A stretch of 64,000 nt of DNA from Candidatus Rifleibacteriota bacterium (lineage in GTDB: Bacteria > Muiribacteriota > Ozemobacteria > Ozemobacterales > Ozemobacteraceae), in assembly GCA_905236675.1 (NCBI GenBank), contig CAJOND010000002.1, positions 22,010 to 86,009 of the forward strand. Reading direction: 5' to 3'. The notes beneath the pieces were generated by a model. That model worked only from the letters and a program-made list of their open reading frames with translations, was not told the DNA's origin and searched no databases. Shown piece by piece: positions 1 to 10,292 of the stretch; the stretch's first letter is position 1, and each line of letters opens with the position of its first letter. The translations under genes were made by a program, and so were the position numbers.

Positions 1-1277
1 CGTTAGGTTGTTCAAAAAATACTTCAGATTCTGAACATTTAGCGAATCAATTTACAGCAACTGGCTGGGAATGGGTTGATAAACCAGAAAAATCTGACTT
101 AATTCTTATAAATACCTGTGGTTTCATCAACGATGCTAAAGAAGAATCATTACGAAACATTATGGAAGCTATTTCCATAAAAAAGAAAAATCCAAGCATA
201 AAACTAGTAGTTTTTGGTTGCTTAATAAAGAGATACCACAAAGAAATACAGGAACAGATTCCTGAAATAGATTATCTATTTGATTTTCTTACCCCAAAAG
301 AAGTTTCAAAGTTATGTAAATTAGCGGGTAAAAGCTATAAAGAACCTGATTATTCCAAGAGTAACAGATTTTTTAATCCAAAACATATAGGAATATTAAA
401 AATAGGTGAAGGCTGCAATAATAGATGCGCATATTGTGCAATACCCTATATAAGAGGATCTTATTATTCTTTTAAAGAAGAAGATATATTACAAGATTGT
501 GAAAATCTTGTAAAAACCGGAGCAAAAGAAATATCTGTTGTAGCTCAGGATATTACGAGATATGGCACTGATAAAGGTGGAGTTTGCCAACTTCCTTTAT
601 TGCTTAAAAATATATCTAGAATAAAAGGTGTTGAATGGATTAGACTTCATTATATGCATCCTAGAGGTCTAACAACAAAACTTATCGATGAGATTTTTAC
701 AATAAATAAAGTCCTCCCCTATTTCGATATTCCTTTTCAACATATTTCTGCAAAGCTTATAAAGTCTATGAATCGTCATACAACACCAGAGCACATGATA
801 AGTCTGATTAAGCATATTCGTTCAAATTACCCGAAAGGAATTATCAGAACAACCTTTATCGTAGGTTTTCCTGGTGAACAAAAACGTGATTTTGACAAAC
901 TAATAGATTTTATAGAAGAATATCCATTAGACAGAATAGGTGCTTTTATGTATTCACCTGAAGAAAACACTGCTGCTTTTTCTATGACACCTAAAGTCAG
1001 AGAATCTACCAAACAAGCACGGTTAGATCAGTTGATGACTCTTCAGCAACTTATAATTGAAGAAAGAAATAAAAAACTTATTGGGAATAAAATTGATGTT
1101 ATAATTGATGAAATATCAAAAAATGGAGAAGCTATTGGCAGAACCATTTATGATGCCTACGAAGTAGATAACATTACTACAATAAAAAATGCAAAGGGAT
1201 TTAAGCCAGGCGACATAGTTAAAGTTAAAATAACGGATGCTGATGCCTACGACTTTAAAGCAGAAATACAGAAATGA
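1..1277 (+). CDS. rimO: Ribosomal protein S12 methylthiotransferase RimO (5' truncated by window edge)
   Basis: Frame 3 is open from the window start (LGCSKNTSDSEHLANQF...LILINTCGFINDAKEES), so the ORF-track start at 162 is internal; radical SAM CxxxCxxC (GCNNRCAYCAIP), TRAM-like C-terminus. Confidence 0.93.
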   Translation, partial: LGCSKNTSDSEHLANQFTATGWEWVDKPEKSDLILINTCGFINDAKEESLRNIMEAISIKKKNPSIKLVVFGCLIKRYHKEIQEQIPEIDYLFDFLTPKEVSKLCKLAGKSYKEPDYSKSNRFFNPKHIGILKIGEGCNNRCAYCAIPYIRGSYYSFKEEDILQDCENLVKTGAKEISVVAQDITRYGTDKGGVCQLPLLLKNISRIKGVEWIRLHYMHPRGLTTKLIDEIFTINKVLPYFDIPFQHISAKLIKSMNRHTTPEHMISLIKHIRSNYPKGIIRTTFIVGFPGEQKRDFDKLIDFIEEYPLDRIGAFMYSPEENTAAFSMTPKVRESTKQARLDQLMTLQQLIIEERNKKLIGNKIDVIIDEISKNGEAIGRTIYDAYEVDNITTIKNAKGFKPGDIVKVKITDADAYDFKAEIQK

Positions 1278-1885
1278 ATCTAGCAACTAAATTGACCATA
1301 GCGAGAGTAATCGCAATACCCATATTTATGATTGCTTTTCTGTGGAAAGCTCCTAATGAATCTTTAATAACTGATTGGGGCAAAATCATAGCAACACTAG
1401 TTTTTATAATTGCCGCTATTACTGATTATTATGATGGTTATCTTGCCAGGCGCTATAATATGGTTACAACTTTTGGTAAATTTATTGATCCAATTGCGGA
1501 CAAATTATTAGTGTCTGCTGCGCTTGTTATAATGGTTGCTTATCAGCCAATAACCTATACTTCCGCATGGATTGCAGTTATTATTATTGCAAGGGAATTT
1601 GCTGTTACAGGTCTAAGACTAATATGTGCAGAACAAGGAATTGTAATTGCTGCTTCCAAAGCAGGTAAATTCAAAACTGTTACTCAACTAACAGCTATTA
1701 TTACTACTTTATGCTTTATTTCTATACGAATAGTTCTTGAAACACAAAATCTAACAGATTATCTTACTCCATTTAAAGCTTATTACGGCTATGTAATATA
1801 TGCTCTTATGACTATTGCCGCAATAGCAACAATTTATTCAGGTTATGATTACTTCATTAAAAACAAATCCTTCCTGGAAAAATAG
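1274..1885 (+). CDS. pgsA: CDP-diacylglycerol--glycerol-3-phosphate 3-phosphatidyltransferase
   Basis: CDP-alcohol phosphatidyltransferase motif (DYYDGYLARRYNMVTTFGKFIDPIADKLL); ATGA overlap with rimO. Confidence 0.92.
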   Translation: MNLATKLTIARVIAIPIFMIAFLWKAPNESLITDWGKIIATLVFIIAAITDYYDGYLARRYNMVTTFGKFIDPIADKLLVSAALVIMVAYQPITYTSAWIAVIIIAREFAVTGLRLICAEQGIVIAASKAGKFKTVTQLTAIITTLCFISIRIVLETQNLTDYLTPFKAYYGYVIYALMTIAAIATIYSGYDYFIKNKSFLEK

Positions 1886-2348
1886 ACCAGAAGCTAAAAG
1901 ACTAATCAGACTTCTAGGATCTTGCTGTTATCTTGGATATATAAAAAAATATCCAGGAACTTTTGGCAGTCTTCCTGGAATAGTATTCTTTCTAATAACT
2001 AAAAATTTAAACTTTTGGCTGCAAGGTTCTATATTAATTCTCTTCATTTTGTTTGCTATATTTATTTCTGAAGCCATGGAAGATATAGAAGAAACAAGAG
2101 ATCCTATAGAAATAGTTATTGATGAAGCTGCAGGAATGTGGGTTGCTTTATTTGGTCTTTGGGATATTAACCTAACTCTTATAATATTAGCATTTTTATT
2201 ATTTAGACTATTAGATTTCTTTAAACCTTTCCCCATCTCTATTTTTCAAACTTTTAGAGGTGGAAAAGGAATCGTTGCTGATGATGTAGCTGTCGGTATG
2301 GTAACAAATTTAATAATTCGTTTCTTACTAATTAAAAGTTTTTTTTAA
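1845..2348 (+). CDS. pgpA: Phosphatidylglycerophosphatase A
   Basis: PgpA signatures YPGTFGSLPG, DPIEIVIDEAAGMWVAL, FRLLDFFKPFPI; overlaps the pgsA 3' end. Confidence 0.88.
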   Translation: MITSLKTNPSWKNRPEAKRLIRLLGSCCYLGYIKKYPGTFGSLPGIVFFLITKNLNFWLQGSILILFILFAIFISEAMEDIEETRDPIEIVIDEAAGMWVALFGLWDINLTLIILAFLLFRLLDFFKPFPISIFQTFRGGKGIVADDVAVGMVTNLIIRFLLIKSFF

Positions 2349-2443
2349 ATGCCATTTTTTTACATTAATACTTGATTGTGCACGGTATACACCAAACAAA
2401 AAAGTTATTTAATTCACAAAGTTAAAAAAAAATAAATTTACTA

Positions 2444-2473
2444 TTGCAAAGAAATAATTACCTGTACTATACT
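2444..2473 (+). promoter_or_regulatory. Possible sigma70-type promoter upstream of flhA (TTGCAA-N18-TATACT)
   Basis: Motif match in the intergenic region only. Confidence 0.35.
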
Positions 2474-2564
2474 AAAACCTGTGCATAATATTATGGCAAA
2501 ATGCGTTATAAAAACCGCATAAATAGCCAATTTTAATCCAACAGGTAAGGAATTAATATTTTAA

Positions 2565-4670
2565 ATGGCAACAGCAACAAGTGGTAGTGCAATTAGAAGT
2601 GCCGTGCCCCTTTCTATGCTTTTTAAGAATCAAGATATCATCTTTGCCTTTGGTGTAGTAACCATAGTATTAGCTCTTATTATTCCCCTACCCTCTTTCT
2701 TATTAGATGTGTTATTGACATTAAATATTGCAATTTCATTAACTATATTATTAGTTGCAATTTTTAATCATGATGCACTACAATTTTCTGTATTTCCAAG
2801 TATATTGCTTGTTACAACTCTTTTTAGACTTGCATTAAATGTCAGCACTACTCGTATTATATTATCAGGACAAGGCCAAACAATGCATCTTATCAGATCT
2901 TTTGGTAATTTCGTTGTTGGTGGCAACTATGTTGTTGGTTTTGTTGTATTTTTAATACTAGTCTTAATACAATTCCTTGTTATTACAAAAGGTGCAGAAC
3001 GTGTAGCTGAAGTCCAGGCAAGATTTACTCTAGACGCTATGCCTATTAAAGGTATGGCAATTGATGCCGACTTAAACGCTGGTGCAATAGATCAGGATGA
3101 AGCTACAAGAAGACGATTAAACCTTTCCAGAGAAGCTGATTTTTTCGGTGCAATGGATGGTGCTAGTAAATTCGTTAAAAATGACTCTATAGCCGGCATA
3201 ATAATTACTGTTATTAATTTAATAGGTGGGATATTAATAGGAATTATTTCTCGTAATGAATCCGCTGCCGATGCACTAGCTGCTTATGCACTATATACAG
3301 TAGGTGATGGTCTTTGTTCTCAAATACCTAGTTTGCTTATATCTACTGCAACTGGTATTGTAGTAACACGTTCCAGATCTGATTCTAGTATGGGCGAAGA
3401 AGTAACTACACAGTTGTTCTCTAAAACAAAAATACTTGGTATTACTTCTGGTTCTCTACTATTTCTAGCTTTAATTCCAGGTTTACCTAAGCCAAGTTTC
3501 ATACTCTTAGCCATAATATTCGGAGTTTTAGCTTACATAAATAAGAAAAGTGATGATGAAGCTGAATTAAAACAACAAGAAACCAAAGAAGCAGAAAAGA
3601 AAGCAGAAGCTGCTAATAATGGTCCGGAAGATGTTTCTTCTCTTCTTACTGTAGATCAACTTGAATTAGAAATTGGTTATAATTTAATTCCTCTTTGCGA
3701 CACTAACCAAGGTGGCGATTTATTAAACAGAATTGCACTTATCAGACGCCAGATTGCCATGGATTTAGGTCTTATTGTTCCTGCAATCAGAATTAGAGAT
3801 AACATTCAATTAAATCAAAATGAATATGTATTTAAAATAAAAGGCAGTGAATATGCCTCTTATGAAATAATGCCAGACAATTATTTAGCAATGATAACAG
3901 AACCAGTTGCAAATAAAATAAATGGAATCGAAGTTCAAGAACCAGCCTTTGGTATGCCTGCAATTTGGATACCTGCTTCAATGAGAGACAAAGCTGAAAT
4001 GTCAGGGTATACGGTTGTTGATCCGTGCACTGTAATAGCTACACATCTTACCGAAATCATACGTAAAAATGCTGACGAAATCCTTGGTCGCCAAGAAGTT
4101 CAACAGTTACTTGACAGTATTAAAAAGACCAATCCGTTGCTTCATGATGAAGTTATTCCTAATATAATAAGTCAATCCGTTTTACTTAAAATTCTACAGA
4201 ATTTGCTTAGAGAAGGCGTTACTATAAAATATATTGGAAGTATATTAGAAGCTTTAGCTGATTGCAGAGGTATAAACGACCTTGACACTCTAACAGAAGT
4301 TGCTAGACAAGGACTTTCTAGACATATAGTCAAACCTTTACTCGGCTCGGACGGAGTATTGCGTGTTCTTTCTCTAGAACCTCAGCTTGAACAAAGCCTG
4401 GCTAATGCACTTCAAAAAGTTGATGGACAAGTTACACTTGCTATCGATCCAAATTCAGCATCAAAACTGCTTGAAAGAATAAGACTTAAAATTGAAGAAG
4501 TAATAAACGAAGGCTTTACGCCAATAATTCTTTGTAATTCTGCACTTCGACTTAGCATTAAGCGATTAACAGAACGAATGGCTCCAAAACTTAATGTTCT
4601 AGCTTATAATGAAATTCCAAATTCTATTAAGTTAGAATCAATAGGTTTAATATCTTTAAAGGGGAAATAA
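2565..4670 (+). CDS. flhA: Flagellar biosynthesis protein FlhA
   Basis: FHIPEP family: multi-TM N-terminus, ...ERVAEVQARFTLDAMPIKGMAIDADLNAGAIDQDEATRRR. Confidence 0.97.
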   Translation: MATATSGSAIRSAVPLSMLFKNQDIIFAFGVVTIVLALIIPLPSFLLDVLLTLNIAISLTILLVAIFNHDALQFSVFPSILLVTTLFRLALNVSTTRIILSGQGQTMHLIRSFGNFVVGGNYVVGFVVFLILVLIQFLVITKGAERVAEVQARFTLDAMPIKGMAIDADLNAGAIDQDEATRRRLNLSREADFFGAMDGASKFVKNDSIAGIIITVINLIGGILIGIISRNESAADALAAYALYTVGDGLCSQIPSLLISTATGIVVTRSRSDSSMGEEVTTQLFSKTKILGITSGSLLFLALIPGLPKPSFILLAIIFGVLAYINKKSDDEAELKQQETKEAEKKAEAANNGPEDVSSLLTVDQLELEIGYNLIPLCDTNQGGDLLNRIALIRRQIAMDLGLIVPAIRIRDNIQLNQNEYVFKIKGSEYASYEIMPDNYLAMITEPVANKINGIEVQEPAFGMPAIWIPASMRDKAEMSGYTVVDPCTVIATHLTEIIRKNADEILGRQEVQQLLDSIKKTNPLLHDEVIPNIISQSVLLKILQNLLREGVTIKYIGSILEALADCRGINDLDTLTEVARQGLSRHIVKPLLGSDGVLRVLSLEPQLEQSLANALQKVDGQVTLAIDPNSASKLLERIRLKIEEVINEGFTPIILCNSALRLSIKRLTERMAPKLNVLAYNEIPNSIKLESIGLISLKGK

Positions 4671-4673
4671 TAA

Positions 4674-5477
4674 ATGAAAGATCAAGCAACCTCTTTAAGA
4701 GCATTAAAAGCTAATTTTGATAGAATGGTTATAAAACCTAAAATCGAAACAGCTGATGATTTCTTGGAAAAAATGAAAGGAGTTTCACCTTTAAAAGCTT
4801 ATATACTGGTTTATCCTGACTATTTAAAGACCGAATTTCCTGAAATAGACGACTGGTTGTCTAAAATAGACAATACTTCTCAAACCTATCTTTGGGACCA
4901 GGCAGGATTAATTAGTAATAAGATACTTACTTCAAAACCTTCTGAATCTTTGTCTTTTCATGTATTATCAAAGCAGATGGCTATGCTGGACATGATAAGC
5001 AAAAATGATTCAGAACGTTATGAATTTTTAAGAAATTTATCAAACACTCTTGACAAACAAACAAAAATATGGGTTACCGTAAAAGCGAGTGAAATTTCAT
5101 ATTATACTTATTTATTCAATGCCTCAAATCTTCTTTACATCATGCTTCCAGACATTGAAGACAGTATTTTAAAGGGTTATGAAATTGTTAAAACAATTTA
5201 TAATTTGAAAATAGCAACGCCTATTCATCTTTTGGAATTTTCTTCAAAACCCTTTTTATCAGAAGATTTCCTGTGCAATAGAATAAAAAATGTTGCAAAA
5301 AAATTTTTAGGTATTGACCTTTATAATGGAGGAGTGGTACTCTCTAACTGTAGATACATCCCCCCAGTTAATGAAGGCAATCTAAACAGTATAAAAAATC
5401 AAACAGGCTCGTCCTGTTGTGATTTTATGTACTCTTTCAGTGAAAATATCATTAACTTACCATTAGGAACATATTAA
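4674..5477 (+). CDS. Uncharacterised protein, probable degenerate MinD/FlhG-like fold lacking Walker A
   Basis: Between flhA and flhG; C-terminal half aligns by eye with the adjacent FlhG (NRIKNVAKKFLGIDLYNGGVV vs RRLSNVAKEYLNNFEVHYLGCL); no P-loop. Confidence 0.55.
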   Translation: MKDQATSLRALKANFDRMVIKPKIETADDFLEKMKGVSPLKAYILVYPDYLKTEFPEIDDWLSKIDNTSQTYLWDQAGLISNKILTSKPSESLSFHVLSKQMAMLDMISKNDSERYEFLRNLSNTLDKQTKIWVTVKASEISYYTYLFNASNLLYIMLPDIEDSILKGYEIVKTIYNLKIATPIHLLEFSSKPFLSEDFLCNRIKNVAKKFLGIDLYNGGVVLSNCRYIPPVNEGNLNSIKNQTGSSCCDFMYSFSENIINLPLGTY

Positions 5478-5478
5478 A

Positions 5479-6426
5479 ATGACCGAACCAGTAATGAAAT
5501 CTATTGAAGCCATTATAGCTGAAACCAAACAGGAAATTCAGCCATATGTTTTCAAAAGACTTGAAGCAAGAACTCCAAGAAAAGCAGGAGAAAAAATTGC
5601 TCGAACTATTACTGTAACATCAGGAAAAGGCGGCGTTGGGAAAACAAGCTTAGTAGCTAATTTAGCAATTTGCCTTGCTCAAGCTGGTCAAAGAGTTATT
5701 ATCCTTGATGCAGACCTTGGTTTAGCTAATATAGATGTTGTATTTGGCATCAGACCTCGCTATAATCTCATGGATGTTATTAATGGCGACATGGATATAG
5801 ACAAAATAATGGTATCTGGTCCTTATGGTATACAAATAATAGCTGGTGGTTCTGGCGTTATGGAATTAGCTGATTTAGAAAATGATAAAGCAGAACGCCT
5901 TTTTAAACAGCTACATTTTTTAGAAGATAAAACAGATTTCTTATTAATTGATACAGGCGCAGGCATCAGCAAAAGTGTCATATCTTTTTGTCAAGCTGCA
6001 GATCAAGTAATTGTTATTAGCACTACGGAGCCAACTTCTTTAGTAGATGCTTTTGGAATAATAAAAGTTTTAAGCAATAAAAGACCTGATTCTTACGTAT
6101 ATGCTTTAGTCAATAAAGTTGAAAATAATAAAGAAGGAGAACAAATCTTTAGAAGACTATCCAACGTAGCTAAGGAATATTTAAATAATTTTGAGGTGCA
6201 TTACTTAGGCTGTCTAAAACAAGACCGCAATATGCACATAGCGGTAAGGCAACAAACGCCGCTGATGATGTTTTCACCAATGTCAACGGCGGCAGTAGAA
6301 ATAAGAAAAATTGTTTCAGAGTCGTTTTACGAGTTACCAGAACAATTACAAAATAAAGATAGTAATAACGAAGGTTTTTTCAAAAGGCTAGCAAAAATAT
6401 TTAAAGGAGGAAAAAATAACGAATGA
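5479..6426 (+). CDS. flhG: MinD/ParA-like ATPase FlhG (FleN)
   Basis: TSGKGGVGKTSLVANLA Walker A, LDADLGLANIDVVFGI, next to flhF. Confidence 0.95.
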   Translation: MTEPVMKSIEAIIAETKQEIQPYVFKRLEARTPRKAGEKIARTITVTSGKGGVGKTSLVANLAICLAQAGQRVIILDADLGLANIDVVFGIRPRYNLMDVINGDMDIDKIMVSGPYGIQIIAGGSGVMELADLENDKAERLFKQLHFLEDKTDFLLIDTGAGISKSVISFCQAADQVIVISTTEPTSLVDAFGIIKVLSNKRPDSYVYALVNKVENNKEGEQIFRRLSNVAKEYLNNFEVHYLGCLKQDRNMHIAVRQQTPLMMFSPMSTAAVEIRKIVSESFYELPEQLQNKDSNNEGFFKRLAKIFKGGKNNE

Positions 6427-7898
6427 CCGATTTATACGAAACCATCGTTGCTGAAACTCCTTTCGAAGCAAATATTATTGCAGAAGAACGATATGGTAAA
6501 AACTACGAAGTAGTTAAAACAGATACCGTAAAAGAAAAGACCTTTTGGGGTTATAAAGAAATGGTTAGAATTACTGTAAGACCATTTATTAACCACTTTA
6601 ACAGTCATATGAATCAAAATAATTATTCTTTACAAAACCATTCAACTCCTAACCAACTAGATTCATTAAGTCATTATTCAGATAATAATAGCTTAAAAGA
6701 AACTCAAAGTTCTTATGAACCACGACAGGTTTCTGTTCCAATAAATGTTGCCAAAAATAATTATAGAAAAGCACAATCAAAGTTACGTATGTCCATTGAT
6801 GGAATCCATGATATTCAGGAAGAAAACGTAGAAACAAAATCAGAAAAAATAACAAACAATAAAGATTATTCTGAACTAAGAGATGATTTGTTAGAAAGTA
6901 TTAACGAATTAAGAAATGGTCGCAAAAAAGATAGAACCATAGCCGGGGAAATAAAAAACAATAGCATAACATCTAGAAAACTTGAAGAACTTCAAGAAAA
7001 AATAGAACTACTCACAGCTACGGTTTCAAAAATGGCTCAAAATTCCAACAACTTTCTCAAAGAGAATCAATTACCCCAGGGACTTTACGACGTAGAAAAA
7101 GAATTACAAGATATAGAAACGCCCCAGGAAATAATAAAAGAACTATTCAGAGATTTAAGATTAAATTGCGATAAAGAAACTTTATGCAAATCAAAAGACA
7201 CCTATAATGCAATACATAGTTTAATAAAAAATAAACTTTCAATCTCTTCTGAATTTGAAATAAAAAAGAGTTCGGCACCGCAGGTAATAGTTTTAATGGG
7301 TCCAACAGGTGTTGGAAAGACAACAACTATAGCAAAACTAGCAGCTAAGTTTTGTTTCAACACTGAAAAACCTATAAAAGCATGTTTTTTAAATATAGAC
7401 TTCTATAAATTAGGTGCAAAAGATCAATTACAAAAATATGCTGATATATTCCAGATTCCACTAGAAGATATTAGTTCTATAGCTAGTTTAGATTACTTCT
7501 TAAACAAACACAAAGATGATGATTTGATTATTGTTGATACAGCAGGCAGAAGTCAATATGCACACGAAGATCTTGAAGAATTAAAAGCCTATGTAAGCAG
7601 AATTCCAAATGCAACAAAATATTTAACCGTTTCTTCAACATCTAAATACAGTGATTTAAAAGAAATAGTTGCCAGCTTTGGACGCATAGGTTTTGACCAT
7701 ATTATTTTAACAAAAACAGACGAAACCAAAACTATAGGTCCTGCCGTAGGAATGCTTCTAAAGTCTAATAAGTCACTGGCCTATATAACTCATGGACAGG
7801 CAGTTCCAGAAGACTACAGAATTGCAGACTTCGATTTTTTTGAAGAAAAAATATTTCATTCTTTACAAAACTTCAATAATCATAGACAAGTTTTATAA
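6423..7898 (+). CDS. flhF: Flagellar biosynthesis SRP-like GTPase FlhF
   Basis: NG domain: MGPTGVGKTTTIAKLAAKF, DTAGRSQ, TKTDET. Confidence 0.94.
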   Translation: MTDLYETIVAETPFEANIIAEERYGKNYEVVKTDTVKEKTFWGYKEMVRITVRPFINHFNSHMNQNNYSLQNHSTPNQLDSLSHYSDNNSLKETQSSYEPRQVSVPINVAKNNYRKAQSKLRMSIDGIHDIQEENVETKSEKITNNKDYSELRDDLLESINELRNGRKKDRTIAGEIKNNSITSRKLEELQEKIELLTATVSKMAQNSNNFLKENQLPQGLYDVEKELQDIETPQEIIKELFRDLRLNCDKETLCKSKDTYNAIHSLIKNKLSISSEFEIKKSSAPQVIVLMGPTGVGKTTTIAKLAAKFCFNTEKPIKACFLNIDFYKLGAKDQLQKYADIFQIPLEDISSIASLDYFLNKHKDDDLIIVDTAGRSQYAHEDLEELKAYVSRIPNATKYLTVSSTSKYSDLKEIVASFGRIGFDHIILTKTDETKTIGPAVGMLLKSNKSLAYITHGQAVPEDYRIADFDFFEEKIFHSLQNFNNHRQVL

Positions 7899-7993
7899 GA
7901 AAAAACAAATATTTTCCTTTTTACTCCATTTTGGGGTATAATTTGTAATCTGAAAAATGAAGTTATTAATTAAATAAACTTTAGCCGAGGCAA

Positions 7994-10258
7994 TTGATGG
8001 ATATTGATCTATCCCAATATATGGGGATGTATATCGACGGTTCCAAAGAGAATCTCGATTTAATGGATAAATACCTACTGGCTTTAGAACAAGATCCGAG
8101 TAATCTTGAAGCAGTTGGAGAAATATTTAGAGCAGCTCATACTCTTAAAGGGATGTCTGCAACTATGGGTTTTGAAAAAGTAGCTCATCTGACCCATGTT
8201 ATGGAAAACATCCTGGATAAACTTCGAAACCATCAATTAGATGTTACACCTCCAATTATAGATTTGGTTTTTGAAACTTTTGATGTTTTAAGAGTTTTAA
8301 TTAATGACAGTATAGAATCTACAGATTCAGGAGTAGATCTGGATGGTATTGTTGCGAAACTAAACGCAGCAGCAAATGGGCAGGCTCCTAGTGCAAAAGT
8401 TGAAGCCGCTCCTGCTCAAGCCCAAGCAACTTCCGCTTCATCTCAAGCTAGTAGTTCTAATAGCGGTGCAGATTCTGCAAAAGCTGCAGAATTAGCTGAT
8501 ATAACAATAAACGAATTTGAAAATCAGGTTCTTCTAGAAGCTGCAAATAACAATCAAAATATATTATTAATAAAAGTAACTTTAGTTCCAGACTGTCTGT
8601 TGAAAGCACCGAGAGCTTTTATGGTTACTAGAGGTTTAGAAGAGCTAAGTTTTGATACTATTAAATCAGTTCCAGACACAAAAGATATTGAAGAAGAAAA
8701 ATTTGATTTATCTTTTAAGATGGTCGTGATAGGTCCAAAAACAGAAGCAGATGCCAGAGATGCTATAGAAGGCATTTCCGAAATAGAATCTGTTTTAATC
8801 ATAAAGCTGTCTCCAAATGATTTTAAAATACAGTCTAGTATGGTTCAAGCACCTGCCCCTGCCCCTCGTCCAACCCCTGCACCTCCACCACCTCCCACAC
8901 CGCCTGTTGCCACACCAGTAGCAACACCAGTGATGCCCAGTGCTCCAGTCGTGCAGCCTGCGATGCCAACTACTCCTCCGCCTACACCGCCTGTTGTACC
9001 TCCTGCAGCTCCACCACCTCCTAACAAACCAGCTCCTCCAAAGCCAGCAGCTAAAGGTGGTGCTGAAAAGCATGCTACTCAAACAGTTCGTGTCGATATG
9101 CGTCGTCTTGACGAACTCATGAATCTTGCTGGGGAACTCGTTATCAACAGAACACGTTTATTTGAAATAGGTGGCAAGCATAAGTTAAAAGATCTTAATG
9201 AAGCTCTGACACGCGTTTCTCAGATAAGTACCTCATTGCAAAGTGTTGTTATGCAGGTTCGAATGGTTCCTGTAGAACAGCTTTTTGAAAGATTTCCAAG
9301 AATGGTGCGCGACCTTTCCAAAAAGCTTAATAAGAAAATAAATCTTGTGGTTGAAGGTAAGGAAACCGAAATGGATAGAACGGTTATAGATGAAATCGGA
9401 GATCCAATGGTTCACCTAATAAGAAACTCCATAGACCACGGGATTGAGTTGCCTGAAGAACGTATTGCAAAAGGCAAACCAGAAGTTGGAACCATAACTC
9501 TAATAGCTCGTCATGAAGGTAACAATGTATTAATAGAAGTTAAGGATGATGGCAAAGGCGTTGACCCAACAGTCGTAGGAAGAAAAGCTGTAGAAAAAGG
9601 CATGTTTACTCAGGAACAAATTAATAAAATGAGTCCTGAAGACATTCAGAAAATCATTTACCTGCCAGGTTTTTCTACTGCAGCCACAGTAAGTGATATT
9701 TCTGGTCGTGGTGTTGGGATGGATGCTGTTAAAGCAAAACTTGAAGACCTTAATGGAGTATTAGAGCTAGAATCAAAAGTCAACGAAGGATCAAAAGTAA
9801 CAATCAAATTACCTTTGACATTGGCAATTTTGCAAGCTCTAATGGTAAGAATCGGCAAAGAAATATTTGCTATTCCTTTGGGTTCTGTTCAAGAAACAAT
9901 GGATATAACAAAATCTGACATTAATATAGTTCAGCATCAAGAAGTTACTTTATTACGTGGTGATGTACTTCCAATCATAAGGTTAAGAAACATTTTAAAT
10001 GTTCCGACTACGGAAGAAGAAAAAAAAGCTTTAGATGCCAAAGAAGATGAAATATCAATAGTTGTATGTTCTTCAGGGGAAAAACGAGCAGGTTTTATGG
10101 TAGATGAACTACAGGGACAACAAGAAATAGTTATTAAGTCTCTTGGAAACCTGCTTAGCGGAATTCCAGGAATAATGGGTGCAACAATGCGTGGTGACGG
10201 TGACGTTGCATTGATTCTTGATATACCTGCTTTCTTCCAAAAAGGGCAGTCAATGTAG
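7994..10258 (+). CDS. cheA: Chemotaxis histidine kinase CheA
   Basis: HPt (AAHTLKGMSATMGF), P2-like segment, Pro-rich linker, dimerisation domain, HATPase (NSIDHGIE, DDGKGVD, GRGVGMDAV), C-terminal CheW-like domain. Confidence 0.97.
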   Translation: MMDIDLSQYMGMYIDGSKENLDLMDKYLLALEQDPSNLEAVGEIFRAAHTLKGMSATMGFEKVAHLTHVMENILDKLRNHQLDVTPPIIDLVFETFDVLRVLINDSIESTDSGVDLDGIVAKLNAAANGQAPSAKVEAAPAQAQATSASSQASSSNSGADSAKAAELADITINEFENQVLLEAANNNQNILLIKVTLVPDCLLKAPRAFMVTRGLEELSFDTIKSVPDTKDIEEEKFDLSFKMVVIGPKTEADARDAIEGISEIESVLIIKLSPNDFKIQSSMVQAPAPAPRPTPAPPPPPTPPVATPVATPVMPSAPVVQPAMPTTPPPTPPVVPPAAPPPPNKPAPPKPAAKGGAEKHATQTVRVDMRRLDELMNLAGELVINRTRLFEIGGKHKLKDLNEALTRVSQISTSLQSVVMQVRMVPVEQLFERFPRMVRDLSKKLNKKINLVVEGKETEMDRTVIDEIGDPMVHLIRNSIDHGIELPEERIAKGKPEVGTITLIARHEGNNVLIEVKDDGKGVDPTVVGRKAVEKGMFTQEQINKMSPEDIQKIIYLPGFSTAATVSDISGRGVGMDAVKAKLEDLNGVLELESKVNEGSKVTIKLPLTLAILQALMVRIGKEIFAIPLGSVQETMDITKSDINIVQHQEVTLLRGDVLPIIRLRNILNVPTTEEEKKALDAKEDEISIVVCSSGEKRAGFMVDELQGQQEIVIKSLGNLLSGIPGIMGATMRGDGDVALILDIPAFFQKGQSM

Positions 10259-10292
10259 CAAGTATGATGAATCTAAATAAGGAGTATTAGCT

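Noticed and set aside
162-1277. RimO starting at 162
   Set aside because: The upstream frame is open to the window edge and encodes conserved RimO N-terminal sequence, so the start is outside the window
8795-9122. Overlapping ORFs around the CheA linker (Trp/Arg-rich, Gly-rich, Leu-rich)
   Set aside because: Alternative-frame readings of the Pro/Ala-rich CheA linker
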